From positions 1-6,386 of the forward strand of contig JAEEYN010000155.1 of the NCBI GenBank assembly GCA_016288175.1: a stretch of 6,386 nt of DNA, read 5' to 3'. The notes under the pieces are model-generated. The model had not been told where the DNA came from and ran no database searches. It saw nothing but the letters and a program-made list of their open reading frames with translations. Shown here piece by piece: positions 1-6,131 of the stretch (positions within the stretch are counted from its first letter, which is position 1; each line of letters opens with the position of its first letter). A program made the translations under genes and the position numbers. This stretch comes from Bacillota bacterium. GTDB taxonomy: Bacteria > Bacillota > Clostridia > Christensenellales > CAG-138.

Positions 1-58
1 CGAACTTCCGGCCTCTTGAACCCCATTCAAGCACGCTACCAAACTGCGCTACACCCAG
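1..58 (-). tRNA. tRNA-Pro (anticodon GGG), 3' end cut off by window edge
   Basis: Read on the minus strand from 58 downwards, the sequence folds as a tRNA. The acceptor strand CTGGGTG (58-52) is followed by TA, then a D arm with stem GCGC/GCGT around an AGTTTGGTA loop. The anticodon stem is CTTGA/TCAAG (27-31 and 15-19) and encloses the 7-nt loop ATGGGGT. The anticodon GGG lies at 22-24, with U33 before it and G37 after it. A variable AGGCC and the start of the T arm (GGAAG then TTCG) follow before the window ends. GGG reads proline codons CCC and CCU, and the TGTAGCGCAGTTTGGTAGC segment is typical of bacterial tRNA-Pro. The 3' T arm, acceptor strand and CCA are not visible. Its own promoter lies just upstream. 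Confidence 0.92.
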
Positions 59-79
59 TCGCTCTTGCGAACAAAAGAT

Positions 80-108
80 ATTTTAACACTATGATTTCGT
101 ATTGTCAA
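80..108 (-). promoter_or_regulatory. sigma-70-type promoter of the tRNA-Pro gene
   Basis: On the minus strand a perfect -35 box TTGACA (108-103) is separated by exactly 17 nt from the -10 box TAAAAT (85-80). Transcription would start near 73, about 15 nt before the mature 5' end of the tRNA at 58. An A-rich stretch just upstream of the -35 (minus-strand CCAAAAAAAA, about 111-120) could act as an UP element. The near-consensus quality fits a stable-RNA promoter. Confidence 0.88.
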
Positions 109-182
109 GCTTTTTTTTGGTATATTGCGACTTTTCCGGCTTTCGGCCGCATGAACGCCATTCGACCTCTCCGCAGCCCCGC

Positions 183-215
183 AAAAAAGAAACGGCCCCG
201 CGTTAAGCAAAGCCG
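183..215 (-). terminator. rho-independent terminator after the membrane protein gene
   Basis: On the minus strand, CGGCTTTGC (215-207) can pair with GCGGGGCCG (201-193) around the 5-nt loop TTAAC. This gives a 9-bp stem that includes three consecutive U·G pairs. It is followed directly by TTTCTTTTTT (192-183). It lies about 20 nt past the TGA stop of the membrane protein gene. On the plus strand the three wobble pairs become C/A mismatches, so the signal works only for minus-strand transcription. Confidence 0.75.
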
Positions 216-234
216 CAGCTGTTTGGTTAAATCA

Positions 235-1428
235 TCAGGATATAAGCTCGATCAGTTTGAAGATCCAGTTCGCGCTGATGCCGGCGATAAGACCGCCGAT
301 CGTGTGGCTGAGGATCGCGCGTCCGGTGAGCTCCGGGCGGTGCAGCGCCTGCATCATCGAGGCGTGGGTGGAAAGATAGCCGCTCCAGCACATGCACATG
401 GAGGTGAAAACGGCGATATCGTGCGCCGTAACGCTGCCTGCGTCGGCCATGACCTTGACGATACTCGTCGCCGCGCCTGCGGAACCGAGAGCCGTGATCG
501 GGACTGCGACGGCGCCGCTGTTGGAGAAGCCGAACAGAGGCTTCAGAACGACTTCGGCCTTGCTTGCGAGCCAGGGCAGCAGCCCGACGCCTTCATACGC
601 GCCGCCGGTATAGCCGCCTTCAGGCGCGCCGTTGGTGAGCATCATAACGAGGGTACAAACGACGAGCACGCCGGGGATGATCGCGAGGCCGATATCGACG
701 CCGCTCTTGCCGCCGTTCAGCGCCGCGTTCAGGATACGCATTCCGATGCTCGGCCTTTTGCCGCCGCTCTGAACGGAAACGGAGGGCCCGATCGAAGGCG
801 CTTCCTCGTATTCCTCGGTCCCGAAGAGCGTTTTTGTGTGCATCAGCATCAGCCTTGTGCTGACGATGCTTCCGATCACCGCGCCGAGGTTGCCGATCAG
901 CACCGCGACGAAAACATTACCGCTGACGTTTTTGAGGCCGAGCATGAAGGTCGAAACGATGACGCCCATGCCGAACGCCGTTCCGAGGTTGGTCAGAGCG
1001 TAGAACTGATACTTTTTGAAATACTTGCGGAAACCGGAGTCCTCTGCGAGGGAGAGGATCGCGGGGTTATCGGAAAGGTAGGTCGTGACGATGCCGAGCG
1101 CCGCCGCGCCGGGAAGGCCGTACAGCGGCTTCATCAGGGGATTGAGAATATGGTTAAGCAGCGTGACGACGCCGAATTCCGAAAGCAGCGCCGCAACGGC
1201 GCCCATGATGACGGCGATCGCCATGATGTACAGGCAGGTCTCGATCAGCAGCGCGTAAGCCGTGCTCATAAAGGTGCCGAGCATATTCGACACGCCCATC
1301 TTGACGGCGAATCCCGCCATGATACCGCCGAAAATCAAAAGAAACAGCACGGGCGAAAGCCAGAAGCTCGCTTTCGAAGCGGGCTTTGCCCCGTTTTTTA
1401 CCGGCTTTTCAGGATCCTTTTTGCTCAT
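235..1428 (-). CDS. multi-pass membrane protein, nucleoside-recognition (Gate) type, CD0519/CD1768-like
   Basis: This 397-residue protein is strongly hydrophobic. After a short Lys-rich N-terminus it has a first membrane segment at about residues 22-42, a long hydrophobic pair at about 52-90, further segments through the middle, a polar loop at about 198-228, and a last segment near the C-terminus. Conserved-looking stretches include DNPAILSLAEDSGF, GFSNSGAVAVPITALGSAG and SGYLSTHASMMQALHRPEL. This pattern matches clostridial membrane proteins named CD0519/CD1768, which carry the nucleoside-recognition/Gate fold; their substrate is, to my knowledge, not established. The start was set at 1428 because AAGGA sits about 6-7 nt before this ATG. 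An in-frame ATG at 1515 would add 29 Arg-rich residues and has no Shine-Dalgarno site. The gene stands alone, ends in its own terminator, and diverges from a LysR regulator that probably controls it. The role as a transporter or permease is inferred from fold and context. Confidence 0.8.
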   Translation of the reverse strand: MSKKDPEKPVKNGAKPASKASFWLSPVLFLLIFGGIMAGFAVKMGVSNMLGTFMSTAYALLIETCLYIMAIAVIMGAVAALLSEFGVVTLLNHILNPLMKPLYGLPGAAALGIVTTYLSDNPAILSLAEDSGFRKYFKKYQFYALTNLGTAFGMGVIVSTFMLGLKNVSGNVFVAVLIGNLGAVIGSIVSTRLMLMHTKTLFGTEEYEEAPSIGPSVSVQSGGKRPSIGMRILNAALNGGKSGVDIGLAIIPGVLVVCTLVMMLTNGAPEGGYTGGAYEGVGLLPWLASKAEVVLKPLFGFSNSGAVAVPITALGSAGAATSIVKVMADAGSVTAHDIAVFTSMCMCWSGYLSTHASMMQALHRPELTGRAILSHTIGGLIAGISANWIFKLIELIS

Positions 1429-1462
1429 TTTTGTCCTTCCGTTTTTTCGAAATCGCTGTCCT

Positions 1463-1490
1463 CCGCGGGCTGCGCCGCGGCGGATCCGCC
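1463..1490 (-). repeat. GC-rich inverted repeats in the 5' leader of the membrane protein gene
   Basis: Two inverted repeats lie next to each other and share two bases. CCGCGG (1463-1468) and CCGCGG (1475-1480) surround a 6-nt loop, and GGCGGATCCGCC (1479-1490) is a perfect 12-bp palindrome. Both would form hairpins in the minus-strand leader, 35-60 nt before the start codon. No T-tract follows, so they are not terminators. They could stabilise the mRNA or be chance in GC-rich DNA. Confidence 0.4.
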
Positions 1491-1503
1491 AATACCGCAC
1501 AAC

Positions 1504-1532
1504 ACTATACAACAAAAGCTATTGAAAAAATA
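1504..1532 (-). promoter_or_regulatory. candidate promoter of the divergent membrane protein gene
   Basis: On the minus strand a good -10 box TATAGT lies at 1509-1504, but the hexamer 17 nt upstream (TATTTT, 1532-1527) is a poor -35. The start would be near 1497, giving a leader of about 70 nt before the ATG at 1428. A weak -35 overlapping a LysR-type inverted repeat is what an activator-dependent promoter would look like, but that is inference. Confidence 0.4.
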
Positions 1533-1535
1533 GCT
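1517..1535. promoter_or_regulatory. inverted repeat, candidate LysR operator
   Basis: AGCTATT and AATAGCT form a perfect 7-bp inverted repeat around the 5-nt centre GAAAA. Inside it, positions 1520-1532 fit the LysR-box pattern T-N11-A with inverted ends (TATT...AATA). It overlaps the -35 of the plus-strand lysR promoter and lies just upstream of the candidate minus-strand -10. It is therefore placed to serve both autorepression and control of the divergent gene. Confidence 0.5.
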
Positions 1536-1550
1536 AATGTTTGTTATACT
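1522..1550 (+). promoter_or_regulatory. promoter of the LysR-family regulator gene
   Basis: TTGAAA (1522-1527) and TATACT (1545-1550) are separated by 17 nt, so each box differs from consensus at one position. Transcription would start near 1557 and leave a leader of about 127 nt before the ATG at 1684. The -35 sits inside the inverted repeat at 1517-1535, which suggests autoregulation. Confidence 0.7.
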
Positions 1551-1683
1551 AAGCATAAATATTTTTAATGTTTACGGCAAAAGGAACGCCGCGCTCCGGC
1601 AAAGCTCTCTTTTTTCGCCATGCGGCGGCTGAAATTGCAGCAAGGCATTGGAAATTTCCCTGTCGAAGAAAGGAGATCCTCTT

Positions 1684-2583
1684 ATGAATATCGATAATTA
1701 CCGCCTGTTTCTGCGCGCCGCGCGGCTCGGGAGCCTCACTGCCGCCGCCGAGCAGTCCGGCTATACGCAGGCCGCGGTGAGCCACATCATCGCTTCGCTC
1801 GAAAGGGAGTTCGGCTTCCCGCTGTTCACGCGGAGCAAAGCCGGCGTCGCGCTCACTAAGGACGGCGAAAGGATGCTCGGACATATCCGCGAGGTCGTCA
1901 ACAGGGATGACGTTACACACCAGGTCGCGGACGAGATCAAGGGACTGCAGTCCGGCAGGGTCCGCATCGGCGCGTTTTCGAGCGCGGCGGTCTGCTGGCT
2001 GCCGGGCATCATCCGCGAATTCCGTTCGCTTTACCCGAACATCGAGCTTGATCTTCGCGTTGATAACTATAAAACGATCGAGGACTGGATCGCGAACGAG
2101 GAGGTCGACTGCGGCTTCACGAGCAGGACAGAGGGCAAGGAGCTCGAATACATCCCGCTCGCGGAGGACCGCATGCTCGCGCTCGTTCCGGACGATCATC
2201 CGCTGTCCGCCCTCCCCGCACTTCCGCTTTCGAGGATCTCCGAGCTCGATTTCATCATCCCCGGCGAAGGCACGAACTACGACATCGGCCGCATACTGCG
2301 CTCCGCCGGCATAAAACCGCGCGTCAGCTTCGCCGTCAGCGACGATTACGCGGCGATCGCAATGGTCCGCAAGGGCCTCGGAATAACGATCATCCCGGAG
2401 CTGATCCTCCGCGGCATCGGCCTTCCGATCCGCGCGATGGAGCTCGAGCCGAAATGCATTCGAACGATCTGCATTGCGGCGAAAGCGCATACCGCCGTCT
2501 CCCCCGCCTGCCGCGCCTTCATCGCCTTCGCCCGCAGCCGTCTTGCCGGTTGGGACGGCGAAAAAATGCCGGACCGCGCTTAA
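1684..2583 (+). CDS. LysR-family transcriptional regulator
   Basis: At 299 residues the protein has the normal length for the family. The N-terminal winged helix-turn-helix is clear: LFLRAARLGSLTAAAEQSGY, then TQAAVSHIIASLEREFG (recognition helix about residues 28-38), then PLFTRSKAGVALTKDGERML. A linker helix follows. The periplasmic-binding-like effector domain begins near residue 92 with VRIGAFSSAA and runs to about 290. In LysR proteins this domain binds a small co-inducer and the protein acts as a tetramer in the cytoplasm. The start at 1684 is supported by AAGGAG about 7 nt upstream; an in-frame TTG at 1648 would add 12 residues with no good ribosome site. The gene is divergent from the membrane protein gene at 235-1428, its most likely target. 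The co-inducer cannot be told from sequence. Confidence 0.93.
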   Translation: MNIDNYRLFLRAARLGSLTAAAEQSGYTQAAVSHIIASLEREFGFPLFTRSKAGVALTKDGERMLGHIREVVNRDDVTHQVADEIKGLQSGRVRIGAFSSAAVCWLPGIIREFRSLYPNIELDLRVDNYKTIEDWIANEEVDCGFTSRTEGKELEYIPLAEDRMLALVPDDHPLSALPALPLSRISELDFIIPGEGTNYDIGRILRSAGIKPRVSFAVSDDYAAIAMVRKGLGITIIPELILRGIGLPIRAMELEPKCIRTICIAAKAHTAVSPACRAFIAFARSRLAGWDGEKMPDRA

Positions 2584-2588
2584 TATAT

Positions 2589-2617
2589 TTGCCATTGGCA
2601 ATGCCCCGTTGTATAAT
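2589..2617 (+). promoter_or_regulatory. promoter of the ecfA1-ecfA2-ecfT operon with overlapping palindrome
   Basis: TTGCCA (2589-2594) and a perfect TATAAT (2612-2617) are 17 nt apart, giving a predicted start near 2624 and a leader of about 32 nt. The -35 is the left half of a perfect palindrome, TTGCCA-T-TGGCAA (2589-2601). A protein bound there would block RNA polymerase, so a repressor site is plausible. The promoter begins only 5 nt after the lysR stop codon, and no terminator is visible between them. Confidence 0.75.
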
Positions 2618-2655
2618 AAAATATTGCAAAAAATCCTTCGTTTGGAGTGAACGGA

Positions 2656-3492
2656 ATGATCAGCATCAGCGAAGTTGAATACAGTTACGAAGACGGCGAA
2701 GACGCGAAGAAAGCGCTTTCGGGCGTCAGTCTTGAGATCCGGGACGGTGAATTCGTTGCGATCGTCGGCCATAACGGCAGCGGCAAATCCACCCTCGCGA
2801 AGATGCTCAACGCTCTGATCCTTCCCGACAGCGGCACAGTCACCGTTTTCGGCATGGACACGGCGGACGAGAAGCTGACCCTCGACATCCGCAAGAAGGT
2901 CGGAATCGTTTTCCAGAATCCGGACAACCAGATCGTGACGACCGTTGTCGAAGAGGACGTCGGCTTCGGCCCGGAAAACCTCGGCGTTCCGACGCAGGAG
3001 ATCCGCAAGCGGGTCGACAGGGCGCTCGAAGCGGTCGGGATGACCGATTACGCGAGGTCCGCGCCGCATATGCTTTCCGGCGGCCAGAAGCAGCGCATCG
3101 CGATCGCGGGTGTGCTTGCGATCCGTCCGGACGTGCTCGTGCTCGACGAAGCGACGGCGATGCTCGACCCGATCGGAAGAAAAGCCGTTCTCGATATCGC
3201 CAAACGAATGAATAAGGAGCTCGGCATAACGGTCGTTATGATCACCCAGTACATGGAGGAAGCCGTTATCGCCGACCGCGTCGTGGTCATGAACGAAGGA
3301 AAAGTCGCGATGCAGGGGACCCCGCGGGAGATCTTCCGCAGGGGCGACGAGCTGCGTAAGATACGCCTTGATGTTCCCGTGATGGTGGAGCTTCGCGAAA
3401 AGCTCGCGGCCGAGAGCCTGATTCCCGATACGGACGCGCTGACCGTCGAAGAGATGGCGGAGGAAATATGCCCATTATTGTTGAAAAACTGA
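2656..3492 (+). CDS. ecfA1: ECF transporter energy-coupling ATPase EcfA1
   Basis: This 278-residue ABC ATPase of the EcfA/CbiO type hydrolyses ATP at the cytoplasmic face of an energy-coupling-factor vitamin/cofactor importer, paired with EcfA2. Walker A is GHNGSGKST (38-46) and the Q-loop is VFQNPDNQ (85-92), in the form typical of EcfA proteins. The signature is LSGGQKQR (140-147) and Walker B is VLVLDEAT (160-167) with catalytic Glu165. The switch (H-loop) position reads MITQYMEEAV, with Gln198 where ABC ATPases normally have His. The ATG at 2656 has GGAG 8 nt upstream. An in-frame GTG at 2647 lies within that GGAG site, so it is not a credible start. The gene is the first of a tight operon, and its last 25 nt overlap ecfA2. 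Confidence 0.95.
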   Translation: MISISEVEYSYEDGEDAKKALSGVSLEIRDGEFVAIVGHNGSGKSTLAKMLNALILPDSGTVTVFGMDTADEKLTLDIRKKVGIVFQNPDNQIVTTVVEEDVGFGPENLGVPTQEIRKRVDRALEAVGMTDYARSAPHMLSGGQKQRIAIAGVLAIRPDVLVLDEATAMLDPIGRKAVLDIAKRMNKELGITVVMITQYMEEAVIADRVVVMNEGKVAMQGTPREIFRRGDELRKIRLDVPVMVELREKLAAESLIPDTDALTVEEMAEEICPLLLKN

Positions 3493-4316
3493 CCCATACA
3501 TACATGCCGGGAACGGAGAATGAGCACGTTGCCGTGGATAACGTCAGCCTTACGATCAACGAAGGCGAGTTCTTCGGCATCATCGGCCATACCGGCAGCG
3601 GCAAATCAACCTTCATCCAGCATCTCAACGGGCTCGTGCAGCCCACGAGCGGCAAAGTGACCGTCGACGGCTTTGATATGAGCGACAAAAAGCAGCGGCA
3701 GAAGGGCCGTGCGCTCGTCGGGATGGTTTTCCAGTACCCCGATTATCAGCTTTTTGACAGCACGGTCCTCGACGATGTGGCTTTCGGCCCGAAAAACCTC
3801 GGCCAGAGCGAGGAGGAAGCGAAGAAGAGCGCCGCGGAAGCGATGAAGACGGTCGGCCTCGACCCCGAGCTTTTCGGCGAAAAATCCCCCTTCGAGCTTT
3901 CCGGCGGCGAAAAGCGCCGCGCCGCGCTTGCGGGCATCATCGCGATGAAGCCGAAATATCTCGTTCTCGATGAACCGATGGCGGGTCTTGATCCGAGCGG
4001 ACGCAGGGACGTTGTCGCAACGATCGACGCGCTGCGCCGCGAGCTCGGCTGCACCGTCATCATGGTCAGCCACTCGATGGAGGACGTTGCAAGAAGCGCC
4101 GAGCGCATCGCCGTTTTGAACGAGGGCAAGCTCTACGCCCTCGGCACGCCCGACGAGATCTTTTCGAAAACGCAGGAGCTCATCGACATGGGTCTCGACG
4201 CGCCGCAGACCGCCCGCCTTGCGGAAGCGCTGCGCCAAAAGGGCTGCGACGTTCCGGAAAGCATCTATACCAACGAAAGATTCATCGAATGGTTCAGGGG
4301 GTTGAAGCATGTTTAA
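3468..4316 (+). CDS. ecfA2: ECF transporter energy-coupling ATPase EcfA2
   Basis: This is the second ATPase of the heterodimeric EcfA1-EcfA2 pair, 282 residues. It has Walker A GHTGSGKST (40-48), Q-loop VFQYPDYQ (87-94), signature LSGGEKRR (144-151), and Walker B YLVLDEPM (164-171) with Glu169. The switch His202 is present in MVSHSME. The N-terminus IVEKLTHTYMPGTENEHVA is typical of EcfA2, where an insert follows the first strand and distinguishes it from EcfA1. The start is fixed by GGAGG (3459-3463) shortly before the ATG. The start lies inside ecfA1 (25-nt overlap) and the end overlaps ecfT by 8 nt, which points to translational coupling and equal production of the subunits. Confidence 0.95.
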   Translation: MPIIVEKLTHTYMPGTENEHVAVDNVSLTINEGEFFGIIGHTGSGKSTFIQHLNGLVQPTSGKVTVDGFDMSDKKQRQKGRALVGMVFQYPDYQLFDSTVLDDVAFGPKNLGQSEEEAKKSAAEAMKTVGLDPELFGEKSPFELSGGEKRRAALAGIIAMKPKYLVLDEPMAGLDPSGRRDVVATIDALRRELGCTVIMVSHSMEDVARSAERIAVLNEGKLYALGTPDEIFSKTQELIDMGLDAPQTARLAEALRQKGCDVPESIYTNERFIEWFRGLKHV

Positions 4317-5124
4317 AGACATTACCCTCGGCCAATACGTCCCCGGCGATTCGTTCCTCCATAAGCTTGACCCGCGCACGAAGATCATGCTGATGATCGC
4401 ATACATCGTCGCCGTCTTCCTTGTTCAGAGGATCGAGATCTTCGCGCTCGTTATCATCTTCACCGTCGCGGTGACGCTCCTTTCGAAAGTCAGCATCACC
4501 TATCTCTTCAAAGCGCTGAAGCCGATGAAATTCCTTCTGCCGCTTATGTTTTTGATGAATCTTTTCCTGATCAAGACGGGCGATCTGCTCGTTGAGTGGT
4601 GGATCTTCAAAATCTATTCTGACGGCCTCAAAAACGCGTTCTTCATAGTTCTGCGCCTCGCGACCCTCGTTGCCGGAACAAGCCTTCTGACGTTGACGAC
4701 AACGCCGATCGCGCTGACCGACGGCCTTGAAAAGCTCCTTTCCCCGCTGAAGGTCATCAAATTCCCCGCGCATGAGCTCGCAATGATGATGACGATCGCG
4801 CTCCGCTTCATCCCGACGCTGATCGAGGAGGCGGATAAGATCATGAAAGCGCAGCTTGCCCGCGGCGCGGATTTCGAAAGCGGGAACGTTTTCAAGCGCG
4901 CGAAGGCTATGCTGCCGATCCTGATCCCCCTCTTCGTGAACTCCTTCCGCAGGGCGGACGAGCTCGCGATGGCGATGGAGAGCCGCTGCTACCACGGCGG
5001 CAATGGCCGCACGCGCATGCGCGTTCTGTGCTTCACCTGGCGCGATCTCGTGGCGGTGCTCGTAATGGCGGCACTGATCGCGGCGATCGTGATCAGCCAG
5101 AAGCTTATCCCGGCGGTATTTTGA
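4309..5124 (+). CDS. ecfT: ECF transporter transmembrane coupling protein EcfT
   Basis: This 271-residue membrane protein joins the two EcfA ATPases to exchangeable substrate-binding S components. The N-terminus GQYVPGDSFLHKLDPRTKI is a family hallmark. Hydrophobic segments lie at about 26-58, 73-90, 107-131 and 243-265. Between the last two lies the cytoplasmic coupling region with the two Ala-Arg-Gly-type motifs that insert into the ATPases: ARG at 184-186 (QLARGADFESGN) and the variant SRC at 225-227 (MESRCYHGGNGRTRM). Both arginines are kept. The ATG at 4309 has AGGGGG 7 nt upstream and overlaps the ecfA2 stop by 8 nt. No S-component gene is present in the window, which fits a group II ECF module that serves several S components encoded elsewhere. 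Confidence 0.95.
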   Translation: MFKDITLGQYVPGDSFLHKLDPRTKIMLMIAYIVAVFLVQRIEIFALVIIFTVAVTLLSKVSITYLFKALKPMKFLLPLMFLMNLFLIKTGDLLVEWWIFKIYSDGLKNAFFIVLRLATLVAGTSLLTLTTTPIALTDGLEKLLSPLKVIKFPAHELAMMMTIALRFIPTLIEEADKIMKAQLARGADFESGNVFKRAKAMLPILIPLFVNSFRRADELAMAMESRCYHGGNGRTRMRVLCFTWRDLVAVLVMAALIAAIVISQKLIPAVF

Positions 5125-5127
5125 TCC

Positions 5128-5571
5128 ATGCAGCTTCCCAACGAAAACAAAGCTTTGCTGAACAGGAAGCATACGCTCATTCTGCTGATTGCGGCGGGCG
5201 TGCTTCTCGTCGGCGCGATGATTTGGAGCTTCTTCCTCAATAAAGGAAGCATCGCCTCCCGCGTTGCCCGCGAGCTTTCCGAAAAGGGCTGCAGCGTCCG
5301 CGCCGGCGAGCTCTATCAGCATGAATACCGCCGCGATACGAGCATCCGCGAAATGATGGGCGAAACCGACCTCTCCCCCGCCGTCGAAGCCTCCGTGAAG
5401 GCGGGCTTCCCCTCCGATATCGATAAAAAAGGCGAGGTCTACTGCCTGCTTGCGGAAACGGATAAAGGCGTTCTGACCGTTTTTCTCGTCGACGAGCGGA
5501 TCGAGCTTGCGTTTATACAGATACCGGACTCGGACGAGGTGCTGACGATCGGAGAAAAGGAAATCTTATGA
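5128..5571 (+). CDS. membrane-anchored protein of unknown function in the ECF operon
   Basis: I do not recognise a family for this 147-residue protein. It has a short charged N-terminus with NRKH, then one strong hydrophobic helix (about 16-37, LILLIAAGVLLVGAMIWSFF). No signal-peptidase or lipobox motif is seen, so it is probably a single-pass anchor with the C-terminal domain outside the membrane. That domain is soluble, rich in Glu, Asp and Lys, with a helix-like part (40-92) followed by probable strands (GEVYCLLAE, GVLTVFLVDERIELAFIQI). Two cysteines lie at 55 and 106. The ATG is only 3 nt after the ecfT stop, with a weak GGCGG at 5112-5116, so translation is probably coupled. Codon use is GC-rich like the ecf genes, so it looks native to the operon. 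An accessory role to the ECF transporter is possible but rests on position alone. Confidence 0.75.
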   Translation: MQLPNENKALLNRKHTLILLIAAGVLLVGAMIWSFFLNKGSIASRVARELSEKGCSVRAGELYQHEYRRDTSIREMMGETDLSPAVEASVKAGFPSDIDKKGEVYCLLAETDKGVLTVFLVDERIELAFIQIPDSDEVLTIGEKEIL

Positions 5572-6119
5572 ACATTGCTGTTATTGATACTGAGACAAAC
5601 TGGAATAACGAACTTATGAGTGTCGGCTGTGTGATAGCTGATGCGAAAGAACTTACACCCATCAACGGCAGATATTTTATTATTGACCCAGAGTATCTGC
5701 ACGGTGGTATGTACTCCAGTGTTCTGTTCGTGGAGAATATGCCTTATCATATTCTCAGCAGGCAGGAAATGTTAACGGCTCTTACAAGATTCATGCAGTC
5801 TTACGGTGTCAAATACATCTTTGCATACAATGCAAAATTCGATCGTGCACTTCTCAGTGAGCTTTCGTCATGGCACTGGTTCGACATAATGCGTCTTGCA
5901 GCATATCGTCAATACAATAATAAGATTCCTGCCGATGCTGAATGCTGTAATACCGGCAGGCTGCGCCGTGATTTCGGCGTTGAACCGATTCTAAGGATGC
6001 TCACCGGTAACGAGTATTATCAAGAGATGCACAATGCCCTTGCCGATGCTGTGGATGAATTGTCTATTATGCGTTATCTCGGGCACAGTATCGGAACCTA
6101 TCTATGTGCCCACATATAA
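5568..6119 (+). CDS. DEDDh-family 3'-5' exonuclease (DnaQ-like), stand-alone
   Basis: This 183-residue protein carries all five catalytic positions of the DEDDh exonuclease fold: Asp7 and Glu9 in VIDTET (Exo I), Asp92 in YNAKFD (Exo II), and His155 with Asp160 in HNALAD (Exo III). Such enzymes remove nucleotides from 3' ends of DNA or RNA using two metal ions. There is no polymerase, helicase or BRCT domain, so it is a bare nuclease module and its substrate is unknown. The start overlaps the stop of the preceding gene as ATGA, with AAGGA just upstream. Hand counts of three 60-base lines (5641, 5761, 5881) give about 41% GC, against 68% for one line in ecfA2 (4021), and codons are visibly more AT-ending. 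This suggests a different origin from the rest of the operon. The active site is intact, so it is unlikely to be a dead remnant. Confidence 0.88.
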   Translation: MNIAVIDTETNWNNELMSVGCVIADAKELTPINGRYFIIDPEYLHGGMYSSVLFVENMPYHILSRQEMLTALTRFMQSYGVKYIFAYNAKFDRALLSELSSWHWFDIMRLAAYRQYNNKIPADAECCNTGRLRRDFGVEPILRMLTGNEYYQEMHNALADAVDELSIMRYLGHSIGTYLCAHI

Positions 6120-6131
6120 TTAAATATATTA

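Noticed and set aside
136..150. Small hairpin CGGC/GCCG between the tRNA promoter and the terminator
   Set aside because: The stem is only 4 bp with no T-tract in either direction, so nothing supports a function.
16..1533. Plus-strand open frame of 505 codons antisense to the membrane protein gene
   Set aside because: It begins inside the tRNA gene, its product is a low-complexity Arg/Asp/Ala-rich string with no domain, and the opposite strand encodes a clear membrane protein with a ribosome site and terminator. Long antisense frames are common in GC-rich DNA.
1648..1683. Upstream TTG start for the LysR regulator
   Set aside because: It would place the strong AAGGAG ribosome site inside the coding region and add 12 residues not expected before the usual LysR N-terminus.
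1549..3069. Minus-strand open frame of 506 codons
   Set aside because: It runs across the intergenic regions and antisense to both lysR and ecfA1, and has a charged, unstructured composition and no ribosome site.
3606..5322. Two minus-strand open frames (3606-4406 and 4294-5322) antisense to ecfA2 and ecfT
   Set aside because: They mirror the codon bias of well-supported genes on the plus strand and show no recognisable motif.
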